A DNA stretch of 64,000 nucleotides from NCBI GenBank assembly GCA_030323885.1, contig CM059199.1, forward strand, positions 36,216,590 to 36,280,589. Direction: 5' to 3'. Shown here piece after piece: positions 52,490 through 62,287 of this stretch (its first letter is position 1; every line of letters starts with the position of its first letter). Source of the DNA: Branchipolynoe longqiensis. Lineage: Eukaryota; Annelida; Polychaeta; Phyllodocida; Polynoidae. The notes under the pieces are model-generated. The model made no database searches. It was given only the letters and a program-made list of their open reading frames with translations, and had not been told where the DNA came from. The position numbers and the translations under genes are program-made.

Positions 52490-53120
52490 ATACCCGTTAG
52501 TGAACATAGTTGAACGTAGGTGAAACATAGTGGAGGCTAACATGGGTCAAACGTGGTGTAAGTATGTTAAACTACGTTGAAATACGTTAAGGTACGGCAA
52601 GTTTTGGTATGGATAAATACGTTACGGTTGGGATAAATGTGGTACGGATAAATATGTTATGGTACGGATGCCGGTACGTTCAACTACATTAAAATATGTT
52701 CAACTATGTTCAACTATGTTCAACTATGTTCAACTATGTTGGCCTCCACTACTTTCACATAGGTCCAGTAGCAGCTATGTGACCACGGCTTCGTACACTA
52801 GAGCACCCTAGAGTACACTAGAGCACCCTAGAGTATGTGAGAGTATGCTAGATTATGCAGAGTATGCTAGAGTATGCTAGAGTATGATAGCATCATGGAT
52901 GCAAATTCAGCCACTAACGTAGTGCTCTATTGAACATGTCCAAAGATTAAATCAGAAATAACTGCCCACCCACGTTATTACCTAGTTAGCATGACTGAGA
53001 AGTATGGATGCCGGTACGTTAAACTACGTTCAACTATGTTCAACTGTGTTCAACTACGTTCAATTATGTTAGCCTGCACTATGATCAACTACTTCCACTA
53101 ACGTGTATGTGACCGGGCCT
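52490..53120. mobile_element. Core-box TIR element
   Basis: GCCCTGGTCACATACCCGTTAG on the left, CTAACGTGTATGTGACCGGGC on the right. Core box TATTGAACATGTCCAAAG at 52929-52945. Arrays of ATGTTCAACT (52695-52740) and AGAGTATGCT or AGAGCACCCT (52798-52890). Confidence 0.82.
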
Positions 53121-53123
53121 TAA

Positions 53124-53256
53124 TGGTTGGTTGGTTGTTGGAGCCTTACGTCATCATATCAGGACAGGTACCTACTAATGACAGTGCACACTCATGGTGA
53201 CTTTATAGTAGTGCCCCACCGGGAGACCATGCCACCAGTACCTTGACCTGAGGGAC
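53124..53256 (-). mobile_element. SINE-A, 3' part
   Basis: GGTTGGTTGGTTGTTGGAGC tail to CAGTACCTTGACCTGAG. Immediately follows the core-box element. Confidence 0.75.
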
Positions 53257-53639
53257 CAGTAGCACATTCAGCAAACACAGAATGAATCAAAGTCCCCTTT
53301 TGAGCGCTGTGTAAATGGCTACCCTATCCAAATCTCGCCACAACGTGACACGCATGAGCAAGTAGTCATGCCACATATCAAGTGAGAGGCTATGATGTAG
53401 GCTGGGTTTGTCAATGACGGAGCAAAACGGCACACATAGCAAAGCCACCTGCACCATGATCTGATATCCCACACCACCAATCAATCAATTCCTACCTTGT
53501 ACAAAATAATTAAAAAAACATATCCCCAAAACCTGCCACTTTCATTCCCCCAGTCCGACAGTGCATTGATCTCCCAAAGCTATATTTGATGTTGCTAATC
53601 CTGTATGGACCAGAACCGCAAGGCAATTCGCCGCGACTT
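53257..53639. other. Unassigned intergenic sequence
   Basis: Nothing recognisable; GATCTGATATCCCACAC near 53458 is a possible SINE-A body scrap. Confidence 0.4.
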
Positions 53640-54405
53640 TGTCCGTCCATCTCCCACTCCCCACGCCCCTCCCACCTACCTCTTCTCCCTGCTCCCCTTC
53701 CCCTTCCTCCCCCCCCCCCTTCCCCTCCCGGCTCCCCTGCCTTCCTCCCCTCCTCGCGCCCCTCCCACTTCCACTCTCTGCCCCCTCCACCTTCCTCCCT
53801 CTCCTCCATGCCCCCTCCCAATCCCTCACACTCCAGCTCCCCTCCCACCTCCCCCTCCCCAGCCCCTCGCCTTCCTTCTTCACCCCGCTCCTGGAAGAGG
53901 GTGGGGAAGGGAGGGGGTACCCTCCCTTCCCCACCCTCTTCCACCTCCCCTTCTCCGCCCCACCTGCTCCTTCCCTCCCTCCCCACCATGTACCCCCCTT
54001 CCTCCCCACCTCCCAGCTCCCCTCCCACCTCCCCCTCCCCGCCCCCACCTTCCTTCTTCCCCTTCCCAAACCCGCTCCTACCCCCCCATCCCTTCGCCAC
54101 CATCTTCCACCTCCCCTTCTCTCCGCTCCACCTGCCCCTTCCTCCCCTCCCCTCCATGCCCCCCTCCCTCCCTCCTCCTCCAGTTCCCCCTCCACCTCCC
54201 CCTCCCCGCCCTTCACCTTCCTTCTTCCCCCTTTCCCAACCCTGCTCCTACCTCCCCATCCCTTCGCCACCATCTTCCACCTCCCCTCTCCGCTCTACCT
54301 GCCCCTTCCTCCCTCCGCTCCACGCCCCCGCCCACCTCCCTCTTCCAACCTTATCCTCCACGCCCCCCTCCCACCAGCCAGCCTCCGTCCCGGCACCTCC
54401 CTTAG
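53640..54405 (+). repeat. Homopyrimidine satellite with 170-180-bp period
   Basis: About 760 bp almost all C and T. CTTCCTTCTT recurs at 53871, 54049 and 54217, with flanking blocks CAGCTCCCCTCCCACCTCC before and CTTCGCCACCATCTTCCACC after two of them, so there is a higher-order unit of roughly 168-178 bp. At 53893-53942 a purine segment forms a hairpin with 23-bp arms and a GGTA loop. The 215-299 codon frames are composition artefacts. Confidence 0.88.
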
Positions 54406-55027
54406 GCACCGGCTAGGGGATCCCCAGTATCATTACATCATGACAAATGAAGACCCCTCGGATACACCTCATCATGAGAGGAGCTGGGGTTGGGAGGTAT
54501 GGAGGGGGGGGGGGGGAGAGTGTGGTGTTGGAGATTGAGTGATTATAGCAGGGTTCACTCATCTCCCCCCAGTGTGCGACCCTTTGGACCCGGGCGATAT
54601 TAGGGGTGAATGATTGGCGTCGCCGGTTGGGGGAGCCACTGGTCACGTTACGGGGTTATAAACACTGTGGTGTTGGGGGTGGTAGGACATAATTAGGGGG
54701 GCAGTGCGGGAATGGATCTCCAGATAGAGCTTCACTATTAAGGCTTCCGTACACCACATGGCAGTTATCCATTGATTCCTGTTAACCGGGTAAAGAGGTT
54801 TCTTTTCCATCTTCACAATAAAGCGGAAACTGCGCAGTTGCTGCACACCTCCAGGGCCTCCACAGTTTATTCTGCCAAGGTCAGATTAGAGGTCACTTAT
54901 TCCTGTCATTCCCAGTCACGGCAACATCTGGTGGGGTTCATGCGGGGTCAGGTGGACGCTGTCCTTGGGTGGAACGGTCGACCATAGAGACTGTCCCTGC
55001 TAGCATGCTGGCACCTGCCGAAGCGCC
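54406..55027. other. Unassigned GC-richer sequence
   Basis: A run of about 14 G is at 54505-54520. CACAATAAAGCGG near 54815 could be a polyadenylation signal. No recognisable gene or repeat. Confidence 0.4.
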
Positions 55028-55310
55028 TTATGCCAAGTACACACCTCCCATATAGGATTCGCGCACTAAAACTCGTGACTCGACCCGACCCGCTTAAAAC
55101 TGAAAATGGGCCGATTCGTTTTTCGAATCGCAAATCGCAATCGTAATCGGCCGGTTTTAGCCCTAAAACTGAGGTTTTATGTGCGAATTGCAATCGCTAG
55201 GTGTGCGCGGGGAGCGCACACCTTGCGATTTTTGTGTGTGAAACGGGCAGTTTTAGATCGTATATGGTAGGTGTGTGCGCACAAACGGTAGGTGTGTACC
55301 AGGCATTAGT
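55028..55310. mobile_element. TIR element, TGCCTGGTACACACC ends
   Basis: TTATGCCAAGTACACACCTCC is mirrored by GGTAGGTGTGTACCAGGCAT. The interior has short inverted words (GCGATTT, AAATCGC) and CGATT-rich sequence. Non-coding, about 280 bp. Confidence 0.6.
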
Positions 55311-55455
55311 TGCAAAGCACCAGTATGTGCCCAGTGTTGCCCAGTTTTCCACCCGGTGGGAGCGGTACTCATTATAGACTACTCCAGCTGCATACTCCAA
55401 TGAAAACATCCGATTTTCAAAACCGAAACACTTTACCACTGTTTACCTAGATTTC

Positions 55456-55808
55456 ATTGTTTGTTGTTGTTCTACCTCCTCACAACATGTAATGTCATAT
55501 CAGGACGGGTACCAACTTGTGACAGTGCGCACTCATGCCTACTTAATAGTATAGTGCTGCCCCACTGGGAGACCAGGCCGCCAGCGCCATGACCTGATAT
55601 CGCACTCAGTCACATTATCTTGATCGTGAGCCAACCAGTCCTTGTCCTATCCTAATAATGCCGAGCGCCAGGCTAGGAAGTGACACATATCAATTGTCAT
55701 TGGTTTGACTCAACCAGAGTTCGAACCCACAAATGCATGGGTTCGAATACCCCGATCTCCCAAAATAGCAGAGGCGCGCTCAACTCATTCGGTCATCCCA
55801 TCTGGTCT
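55456..55808 (-). mobile_element. SINE-A, full length
   Basis: TCATTGTTTGTTGTTGTTCT tail, full body, doubled B-box region (GAGTTCGAACCC and GGGTTCGAATACC), head end TTCGGTCATCCCATCTGG. Confidence 0.85.
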
Positions 55809-55964
55809 GTTCATATAGACGTGAGCCTAACTTTTCGACACAGACAATGTGTGCCCATACACAAACATCTGTAGCTACATAAAATAGAATAGATAGTCAA
55901 TTCGATATAAGCTGTTACATTTGGTAATTCCCCAGGTGCATACCTAAATCCGCTTCGCATGTTT

Positions 55965-56092
55965 TCAATTCAAATATCTCCAAAAGTAGTCACTCATAAT
56001 AAAAGTTACTGCAAGCTGAAGTAAAGTAATAAGGATCACCATGACCTAATTACATACGAATAAGTAAAAACATCGGACAATGCAATATTCAT
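55965..56092 (-). mobile_element. MITE-B, partial
   Basis: TTCAATTCAAATATCTCCAAA, AAAAGTTACTGCAAGCTGAAG and AAAAACATCGGACAATGCAAT are the reversed first third. Confidence 0.6.
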
Positions 56093-56199
56093 TTTCTGGA
56101 TTGATTTTTCCAGGCAACACTATAAATATACCGAAGGTCACAATTTCTACTCTCCACAGGGGGTCTATAATCAGGCTATGTAGCTTTGACTGTTAGCCC

Positions 56200-56400
56200 T
56201 GAATTAGCTGAGCAGCCACTTCCTGTGGGGGGCGGTAATCACTGGTAATGGGGATTCGAAATATAGTTAAATCAAACCAATGACTTAACACAATCATATC
56301 TATTATGACCCAGTCTGGTAATTGTTTCTAGCAAGGATGGCATTCGGCATTCCTAGGATGAGGGGAAACATCTCTGACCTGAGGAGGCCCAATTATCTTC
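56200..56400 (+). mobile_element. SINE-A-like, strongly diverged
   Basis: GGGGATTCGAAATATAG, AATCAAACCAATGACTTAAC and CATTCGGCATTCCTAGGATG follow the SINE-A order. Confidence 0.45.
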
Positions 56401-56447
56401 TTTTTCTTCTTTTTTTCTTTTTTCTCTTGAATATTTAAACTGCGTAT

Positions 56448-56762
56448 AGCCGTGTTTACACGGGGAATTGTAAAGCGAATTAGACAAAGCGAATTATATG
56501 AAGCGAATTAGTGGCGCATCTACACACAGAGCGGTTTAAGGCGGAAATCGATATCTGTGCATGAGCAAGTCCATACGAACCAGTGCTTAAGCTAGTTCGC
56601 TTCATATAAACCACCTCGTGAGGTGGTGTACATAAAGTGAATCATATGAAGCGAATCAGCCCTAATCCACCTCAGAGTCGCGTTTACACGGCGAATGTGA
56701 GGTGAACTAGGGAAGGCGATTTATATGAAGCGACTTAACTCACCCGTGTAAACACGGCTTAT
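56448..56762. mobile_element. TIR element, GCCGTGTTTACACGG ends
   Basis: AGCCGTGTTTACACGGGG on the left, CCCGTGTAAACACGGCTTA on the right; each end is itself nearly palindromic. The interior reiterates GAAGCGAATTA and CATATGAAGCG words in both orientations, so it follows the same build plan as the core-box elements but lacks the core box. Confidence 0.7.
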
Positions 56763-56764
56763 CA

Positions 56765-57043
56765 TTGATAAGTCTGAATAGACTTGTTTTCACTATTAGA
56801 CAGTTTGTTGATAAAAAGCCCGAGCCTACACATTTACCAACCCAAGTGATTTTTAACCTCCCACACCACATAGACATGGTATGAGAGCAAACAACCTTTG
56901 ATGACGCTGTAAGTTATACACAGCGGTGACAATCCAATTTGGCAGAGTTGGGGGCACAAGGAATCGAACCACCCACCTTCAGATTAGGAGTCCGACCTCG
57001 AAAAAACGTTAGAGACTCTAACCACTCTGCCACAGAGAACACC
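56765..57043 (-). mobile_element. SINE-D
   Basis: Reverse of 40504-40778: TCTGAATAGACTTGTTTTCAC, GATTTTTAACCTCCCACACC, GGAATCGAACCACCCACC (B box complement), TCTAACCACTCTGCCACAGAG (A box complement). Confidence 0.78.
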
Positions 57044-57170
57044 ACTATTAAATACCCACTGCTCAATCAACGAATGTACTGTGTGAAACATTAAATAATC
57101 CCTGCTTATTGGATCGGATGGATTGATCCAGAATCATTGAAGCTTATCTCAGGCGGGAAACACTGCGGGC

Positions 57171-57608
57171 TTAAGCTAAGATTCCATATACACGGTATGC
57201 GGTATGTAAATGCAAATGCAGCAAACAATGGAACATCATGTAAATGCACAGTAGTGCTTCCATATATGCGAATGTGAAGGCGAATGCAAATGCAAATGAG
57301 AGGACGAATGCGAATCTGAATGCAAATGTGAATACAAATGCAAATGCAAATGCAAATGCGAATACAAATTCAAATGCGGCAAATGGATCGACCCATGGAC
57401 TGATCGTTGTGAATGCGAAAGCGAATGCGAATGCGAATGTGAATATGAATGCTCCCGCATTTGCCATTGGAAACAACAGGAACGTTGACTTTCCTTTACA
57501 AATGTGTAGAAAGAAAGACCGAAACTCGCATCGATATCTACGCTACATGCCTCCTTTGCATTTGCATGCTGAATACAGCATACCGCGCATATGGAATCTT
57601 AGCTTTAG
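57171..57608. mobile_element. TIR element with hexamer interior (AAATGC/GAATGC)
   Basis: TTAAGCTAAGATTCCATATAC with GGTATGCGGTATG on the left, mirrored by GCATATGGAATCTTAGCTTTA on the right. The interior is hexamers AAATGC and GAATGC, in the opposite sense near the right end. ATGCAAAT, the octamer site of POU factors, occurs about seven times (57210-57360). Confidence 0.75.
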
Positions 57609-57699
57609 GGAGGTCTAAAAGGAGTCCAGTTCTAGATCCCCAATTGACTTGATTCACGACGAATTATCGTGTGGTGTGTGGCGGCCAATGCGCGGCTCC

Positions 57700-57838
57700 G
57701 GTGATAGCCAAGTTTGACCGCTGTAACTGTAAGCTGTATCAATGTTGTAAGTTATTGGTTTGAGTCGATCGGCAAATGAACTGCGGATCTCCCACATGAG
57801 AGACTTGCGCTGTACCGATTCGGCACCCGCGTCCGGTG
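57700..57838 (-). mobile_element. SINE-A head half
   Basis: AAGCTGTATCAATGTTGTAAG, GGTTTGAGTCGATCGGC and GATTCGGCACCCGCGTCCGG. The last bases merge into the MITE-C terminus. Confidence 0.65.
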
Positions 57839-58098
57839 TCGCAGTTTCAGCACCCTGCATACACTCAATCTCAAGGCATTGTCAATGGTCGTGAGCATTC
57901 TTCATACAGAAGAAGTGAAATATCTCTAAAACCACACCACCTATTAACAAATCGCTTAGTACACATATAGAAAACATCTTGACCAAAAACATTATATTAA
58001 ATTCATAAGGTTAGTGACAATGCTGTTAGATTTTGATGCATGCGCATGAAACTGACAGCCAGCTGAAACTGGCAAGGCGCTCAAACTGCGACACCGGC
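57832..58098. mobile_element. MITE-C
   Basis: TCCGGTGTCGCAGTTTCAGC on the left, GCGCTCAAACTGCGACACCGG on the right, 267 bp, with a single interior unit (CTCAAGGCATTGTCAATGG to CATAAGGTTAG). Confidence 0.78.
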
Positions 58099-58554
58099 TG
58101 TGGGCGTGTGTGAGACTGAGCGGGAAACTAGATAGTTTGACTGTAGCTAGGATTCCTGAAAGTCAGTGTCTGATTGGCACCTCTGTGATGGAACTCGGCG
58201 GGTAAGATGCGGGCATAATAAATACAGCCCTGGAAGCTCATAGAAGAGCACTTGTGCCCAAAACGCCCTGGTGGTCTAGTTGACTGCAGCCCTCACTGTA
58301 CCGGCACTGTCCACATTTCTTCTGCTAGATGTGTTTGTATTCCACATCTTGTTATTTGTGGGGTTTTTCGTGGTATTTTTTTCTTTTCTTCTGTTCTGCT
58401 TTGTCAGTGTGTATGTTTGTCTGCTCGGTTGTGGGTAAACAGATGCATTCTGATACACTTCTGGGGTTACAAGGATGTCTACTGCCTACCTCACTCAGAT
58501 GTCACAACAGCTTCCTGCATTGTGATTGGTGTCAGAAGGGGTTAGAATCTAGTA
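58099..58554. other. Unassigned intergenic sequence
   Basis: No recognisable feature. Frames at 58252-58616 encode Cys/Val-rich peptides without a motif. Confidence 0.4.
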
Positions 58555-58655
58555 AAAGAAGGGCGAATCAGGTGAGTAAGAAATGCCAGACATGGTGGGC
58601 GAATGAGTCTAACTGAACACCAACCCGCTGTGTGGCAAGTTGTCGCTCAGAGCCA
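58555..58655 (+). mobile_element. Tail-less SINE head-like repeat, copy 1
   Basis: AAAAGAAGGGCGAATCAGG, CAGACATGGTGGGCGAATGAG and TGGCAAGTTGTCGCTCAGAG. Shared in order with 60137-60235. GGTGGGCGAATGAG resembles the SINE-A A box. Confidence 0.5.
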
Positions 58656-58692
58656 TAGCCGGACAAGTCACAATGATGAGTTGAAAAGTGTC

Positions 58693-59140
58693 GCTTAAGT
58701 TTGCATAAAGGGCGCATTCCTTACACGCGGTATGCAGTATGCGAATGCGAATGCGAATGCGACAAAAAATCGAAACGCCTTGAAGCCTATGGGCTACATT
58801 CCTTACATGCGGTATGCAGTATGCGGTATGCAGATGCGAATGCGAATGCATTTTCCAATCGGTCCCTGTAGCAATCGGTGCGGCATGTGGTATGCGGCAC
58901 GCAGGGTGCAAATAGAAACCTGAGTCTGATGTGTCCATTAGTTTAACACTAGGAGAGGTGACTGAGCATTACAGAACGGTCTCACACAGGGGTGCTGAAT
59001 GGAAACATATGGTAGTGGTGGTGGGGTTCAGTCAGTCGCATGCCGCGTGTAAGGAATGCTGCCATTCGCATACCGCATGCCGCACGCCGCATGCCGCATA
59101 CCACATACCGCATACCGCGTGTAAGGAATGCCCGCTTAAA
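58693..59140. mobile_element. TIR element(s) with GGTATGC/GAATGC hexamers
   Basis: GGGCGCATTCCTTACACGCGG near the left is mirrored by CCGCGTGTAAGGAATGCCCGC at the right. A second inner pair (CTACATTCCTTACATGCGG at 58795; GCCGCGTGTAAGGAATGC at 59042) suggests one element inside another. Interior words are GGTATGC, GCATGCCGC and GCGAATGC. Confidence 0.65.
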
Positions 59141-59465
59141 GCTAGGATTCCTTGCACACGGTATGCGGCATGCGGCGTGCGGCATGCGGATTACGGGATG
59201 GGTCCTTTCACCCACACACACACACACACACACACAGTGTCAGGTTTCCTCACCACTGTTCTCTATGGCAAACGCAGCAGCATTCGCATTCGCATGCCGC
59301 ACCGATCGCTACATGGACCGATTCAGTATTCGCATGCCGCATGCCGCATGCCGCATACCGCGTGTAAGGAATCACCCCCATTGACTTAGATGCTCTTCGA
59401 TTTTTTGCCGCATTCGCATTCGCATTCGCATACCGCATACCACGTGTAAGGAATCCTAGCTTTAG
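59136..59465. mobile_element. TIR element with GCATTC/GCATGC hexamers
   Basis: TTAAAGCTAGGATTCCTTGC is mirrored by GTAAGGAATCCTAGCTTTA. CGCATTCGCATTCGCATTCG and GCATGCCGCATGCCGC arrays lie inside. A CA run (59213-59237) sits in the middle. It abuts the preceding element and shares its inner hexamer vocabulary. Confidence 0.75.
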
Positions 59466-59546
59466 TAGGATAGGGCAATGAGCAGGGTAATTGCGAGGAT
59501 TTAATTAGCCGTAATTGAAATTCACCATCCTTAAAGCTGCATACTT

Positions 59547-59885
59547 TGACTGGTTGGTTGGTTGTTGGAGTTTACGTCCTGGCAACATATAAGGTCATAT
59601 CAGGATGGGTACCCACTTGTGACAGTGTGCACTAATTGTGACTTCATAATGCCGCCCCATTGCGAAACCAGGCCAAAAGGACCAGGACCTAATCTCACAC
59701 TCAGTCACATTATGCTAACACTGAGCTAACCAGTCCTTGCCCTACTTTCTATTAAGGCAGAGTGCCAGGCTAGGAAGTGACAAGTATATATTTTGTAAGT
59801 TATCTGTTTGACCTCACTGGGATTGAACTCGAGACCTTTCGCAAGGGAGGTCTGCGCTCTACCAATTCGGCCACCAGGCCCGGTT
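59547..59885 (-). mobile_element. SINE-A, full length
   Basis: TTGGTTGGTTGTTGGAGTTTA tail, full body, head with GGGATTGAACTCGAGACC and TTCGGCCACCAGGCCCGG. Confidence 0.82.
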
Positions 59886-59934
59886 GAGAGGGGGTAAGGA
59901 CAGTCTAAATGAAGGAAATACAAGAGAAAAAAGG

Positions 59935-60136
59935 AAGGTTTGTTTTATTTAACGACACCTCTCAAGCACATTGATTTTTATCATCGGCTATTGGAAGTCA
60001 AACATATGGTCATTCTGACATATTTCTTTGGAGGAAACCTACTGCCACCATATAGGCTACTCTTTCCGATAGCAGCAAGGGGTCTTTTATATGCACTTTC
60101 CCACAGAGACCACATACCAAAGCCTTTAATGAACCA
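59935..60136 (-). mobile_element. SINE-B, head third missing
   Basis: AAGGTTTGTTTTATTTAACGAC to AGCCTTTAATGAACCAGTTC, then an abrupt switch to another repeat. Confidence 0.75.
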
Positions 60137-60235
60137 GTTCGAAATAAAAGAAGGGCGAGTCGGGTAATTAAGAAATGTCAGACAGGGTGGGCGAATGAGA
60201 TGAACACCCATCTCCCGTGTCGCAAGTTGTGGCAG
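60137..60235 (+). mobile_element. Tail-less SINE head-like repeat, copy 2
   Basis: AAAAGAAGGGCGAGTCGGG, CAGACAGGGTGGGCGAATGAG and CCATCTCCCGTGTCGC, clearly related to a SINE-A head. It leads straight into a LINE 3' end. Confidence 0.55.
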
Positions 60236-60237
60236 AG

Positions 60238-60416
60238 GGCACTGTTTCATGTCCCAACTGGATGCGTACTGGTCAAGCATTAGGTATATATCTTGGAGCC
60301 AGTGATAGTTGCTACAATCCACCACATCTGAAGAACTGTCTCGATTTCTATTAATTAAGAGAGGCTAACATGACCAAGGCTTATTATAGCTGTATCCTAT
60401 TGATTGATTGATTGAG
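60238..60416 (+). mobile_element. LINE 3' UTR fragment
   Basis: CACTGTTTCATGTCCCAACTGG to GCTGTATCCTATTGATTGATTG matches the 3' end of the LINE at 30032-30500 (opposite strand), including the TTGA repeat tail. Severely 5' truncated, as is usual for LINEs. Confidence 0.8.
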
Positions 60417-60516
60417 CATGAGTTGAAATTCACCAGGTTGAAGCAGTGAAGAAAAACGAGGAAACAATCAAGTCATTCAATGTATAAAGGGATTTTCTTT
60501 CTTCACATGAGAAAAG

Positions 60517-60675
60517 TTTGTTTCGTTGTTGCGCTTTACATCCTGGGAACATCTAAGATTATACATATCAAGATAGGTACTGACTTGTGAGAGTGCGCAT
60601 TCATGGTGACTTTATAGTGCTGCCACACTATGAGGCTAGGTCGCCAGCACCATGCCCTGATTTCCCACTGGTGAA
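60517..60675 (-). mobile_element. SINE-A, 3' part
   Basis: TTTGTTTCGTTGTTGCGCTTT tail to CATGCCCTGATTTCCCACTGG. Confidence 0.72.
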
Positions 60676-60807
60676 GGGTATCTAATACTAGAGCGAACTG
60701 AAGAGAGTTAGTGACCTTGTTTGTATTCGGATAATATATTATAGATCAGAAATGTGTATGCATACCCATATATATATATATATATATATATATTCACATA
60801 GTATTGT

Positions 60808-60985
60808 CGAGGGGGTGATGAAAATGGGAAATATTGCGCCTAGAGCAGGAATCGAACACACTCACCTCTTGCATTCAGGGCCAGTGTGCTAACCATTACA
60901 CCACCTATACCCCCTAATGTCAGCAAGCTATCTACACCTACCTGTCTATGAGAGGTTAGTCCAGACTACTGCATTATCACTCTTT
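60808..60985 (-). mobile_element. SINE-C
   Basis: GGGGGTGATGAAAATGGGAAA, GAGCAGGAATCGAACACACTC and CTAACCATTACACCACCTATACC. The complement gives TGGTGTAATGGTTAG (A box) and GTGTTCGATTCC (B box), the best-preserved head of the family. Confidence 0.75.
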
Positions 60986-61203
60986 CTCAGTTGATATCGC
61001 TGTCTCTATCTTACTCTCTTCCGGGATTTTTTCATTGGTGATGAACAACGATGCGTACACAAACATGTATCATATACATACAGTGTTTATTTCCATAAGC
61101 AGACATCCTGCGGATTTGTTTTGTGGTTAACTAACACGTGATATTATGCTTAGAACTAACACCACTATGCTGTGGATACATATATAATATACATATGCAT
61201 ATA

Positions 61204-61524
61204 TGTAATGGGCCACGGACTTCCCTACACTGCCACGCACTCACGTAAGAACAGCGCGATTCAGTAACAGTACGCTTCAACTTGGTTTATTACAAAACCT
61301 CTCTGCTCTCCGCAGTGTCAACAGTCTAGTGGCCCACCCCCTAACTGGCCAGGTCCCACATTGCCTCTATAGGTGGGTGGGGGGGGTGAGCTAGCCACAC
61401 GCAGTAGAGGGCAGCCCCATCGGGGGTCTGCCCGGTGGCTAGTCTGCCGCCACCTAGAGCAGTTCAGTGTGACTGCGTAGGTGTGCGGCATAGTCTCCGC
61501 CACCACCGCCACCAGACTACTACA
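61204..61524 (-). mobile_element. Solo LTR candidate
   Basis: On the minus strand the 321-bp segment begins TGTAGTAGTCTGG and ends GGCCCATTACA, so it has the TG...CA form with TGTA/TACA ends. It contains AATAAA (complement at 61286-61291) 80 bp before its end. TATA flanks both sides, but the flanks are AT repeat, so the duplication is weak evidence. No second copy is seen in the window. Confidence 0.45.
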
Positions 61525-61818
61525 TATATATCAGTGGGTTTGACAAGTACATTCTGTGTGGTTGTTGAACCTACCCTGTGTATGTGTATCTAACTGCCTT
61601 GTTTGTTTGTGTAATCGTAAGCATTACACTACTCACAGATGTAAACCATTTATAAAACTTGCATTTCTGAGGGATGAGGCGATAATATTCTCGGCGTTAA
61701 GTGAGTAGGACAGTGAGCAGGTGAGTGGTGGGGCCACCGTCGGTCTTGAAGCCTGAGCAGTAGATGAGTAGTCCGAGGCTCAACCACCCGATTACGGGGG
61801 GGTGGGGGGGGGGGTGGG
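61525..61818. other. Unassigned intergenic sequence
   Basis: Ends in a G-run GGGGGGGTGGGGGGGGGG (61795-61815). Nothing else recognisable. Confidence 0.4.
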
Positions 61819-62179
61819 TGTTAGGATAGTATATAATTCTAGGTTATTATGTAAAATATAATTTATTATATGCATATGAATAGGCGGGGGTTCTCCTATC
61901 TTATTTTAATTATTTATTATTTATTCTCGATTAGTATATATATTCTGCGGTCCTAGCATTTTGCTCCAATGCTATGGTGCTCCCGCCACTTTTCATTCAT
62001 TCGCGCTGGTGCCCAGCTCGCTACTACTACACGATTTTAGCTTTGTATAGGTAGGGCTATTTCTTTTGCCCAGCCATGGGCCTTCATTGCAAAAATAAAA
62101 TTAGAAGGTTCCTATCTTCGACTCTCTGTCTTTCTCTCCTCCATCATAGCCAGTTTTATACTTATTTAATTCTTATACA
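61819..62179 (+). mobile_element. Possible LTR-like segment
   Basis: TGTTAGGATAGTATATAATTC starts it, with a TATA-like stretch. GCAAAAATAAAATTAG near 62090 could be a polyadenylation signal, and TCTTATACA ends it. Flanks show no duplication, so it may be a chance reading of AT-rich DNA. Confidence 0.3.
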
Positions 62180-62287
62180 GGATATATATATATATCTATA
62201 TTTTAGTGTACATATCCCACTTATATAGTGGTGCACTGAGGTGAAGTTGTTGCCATCTAGAAGAGAAAAGTGAGTAAATTTAATGTA

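Noticed and set aside
53510..54538. Overlapping frames of 215-299 codons on both strands
   Set aside because: They come from the C/T tract, where stop codons cannot occur on the pyrimidine strand and are rare on the other. Pro/Ser and Gly/Arg compositions confirm this.
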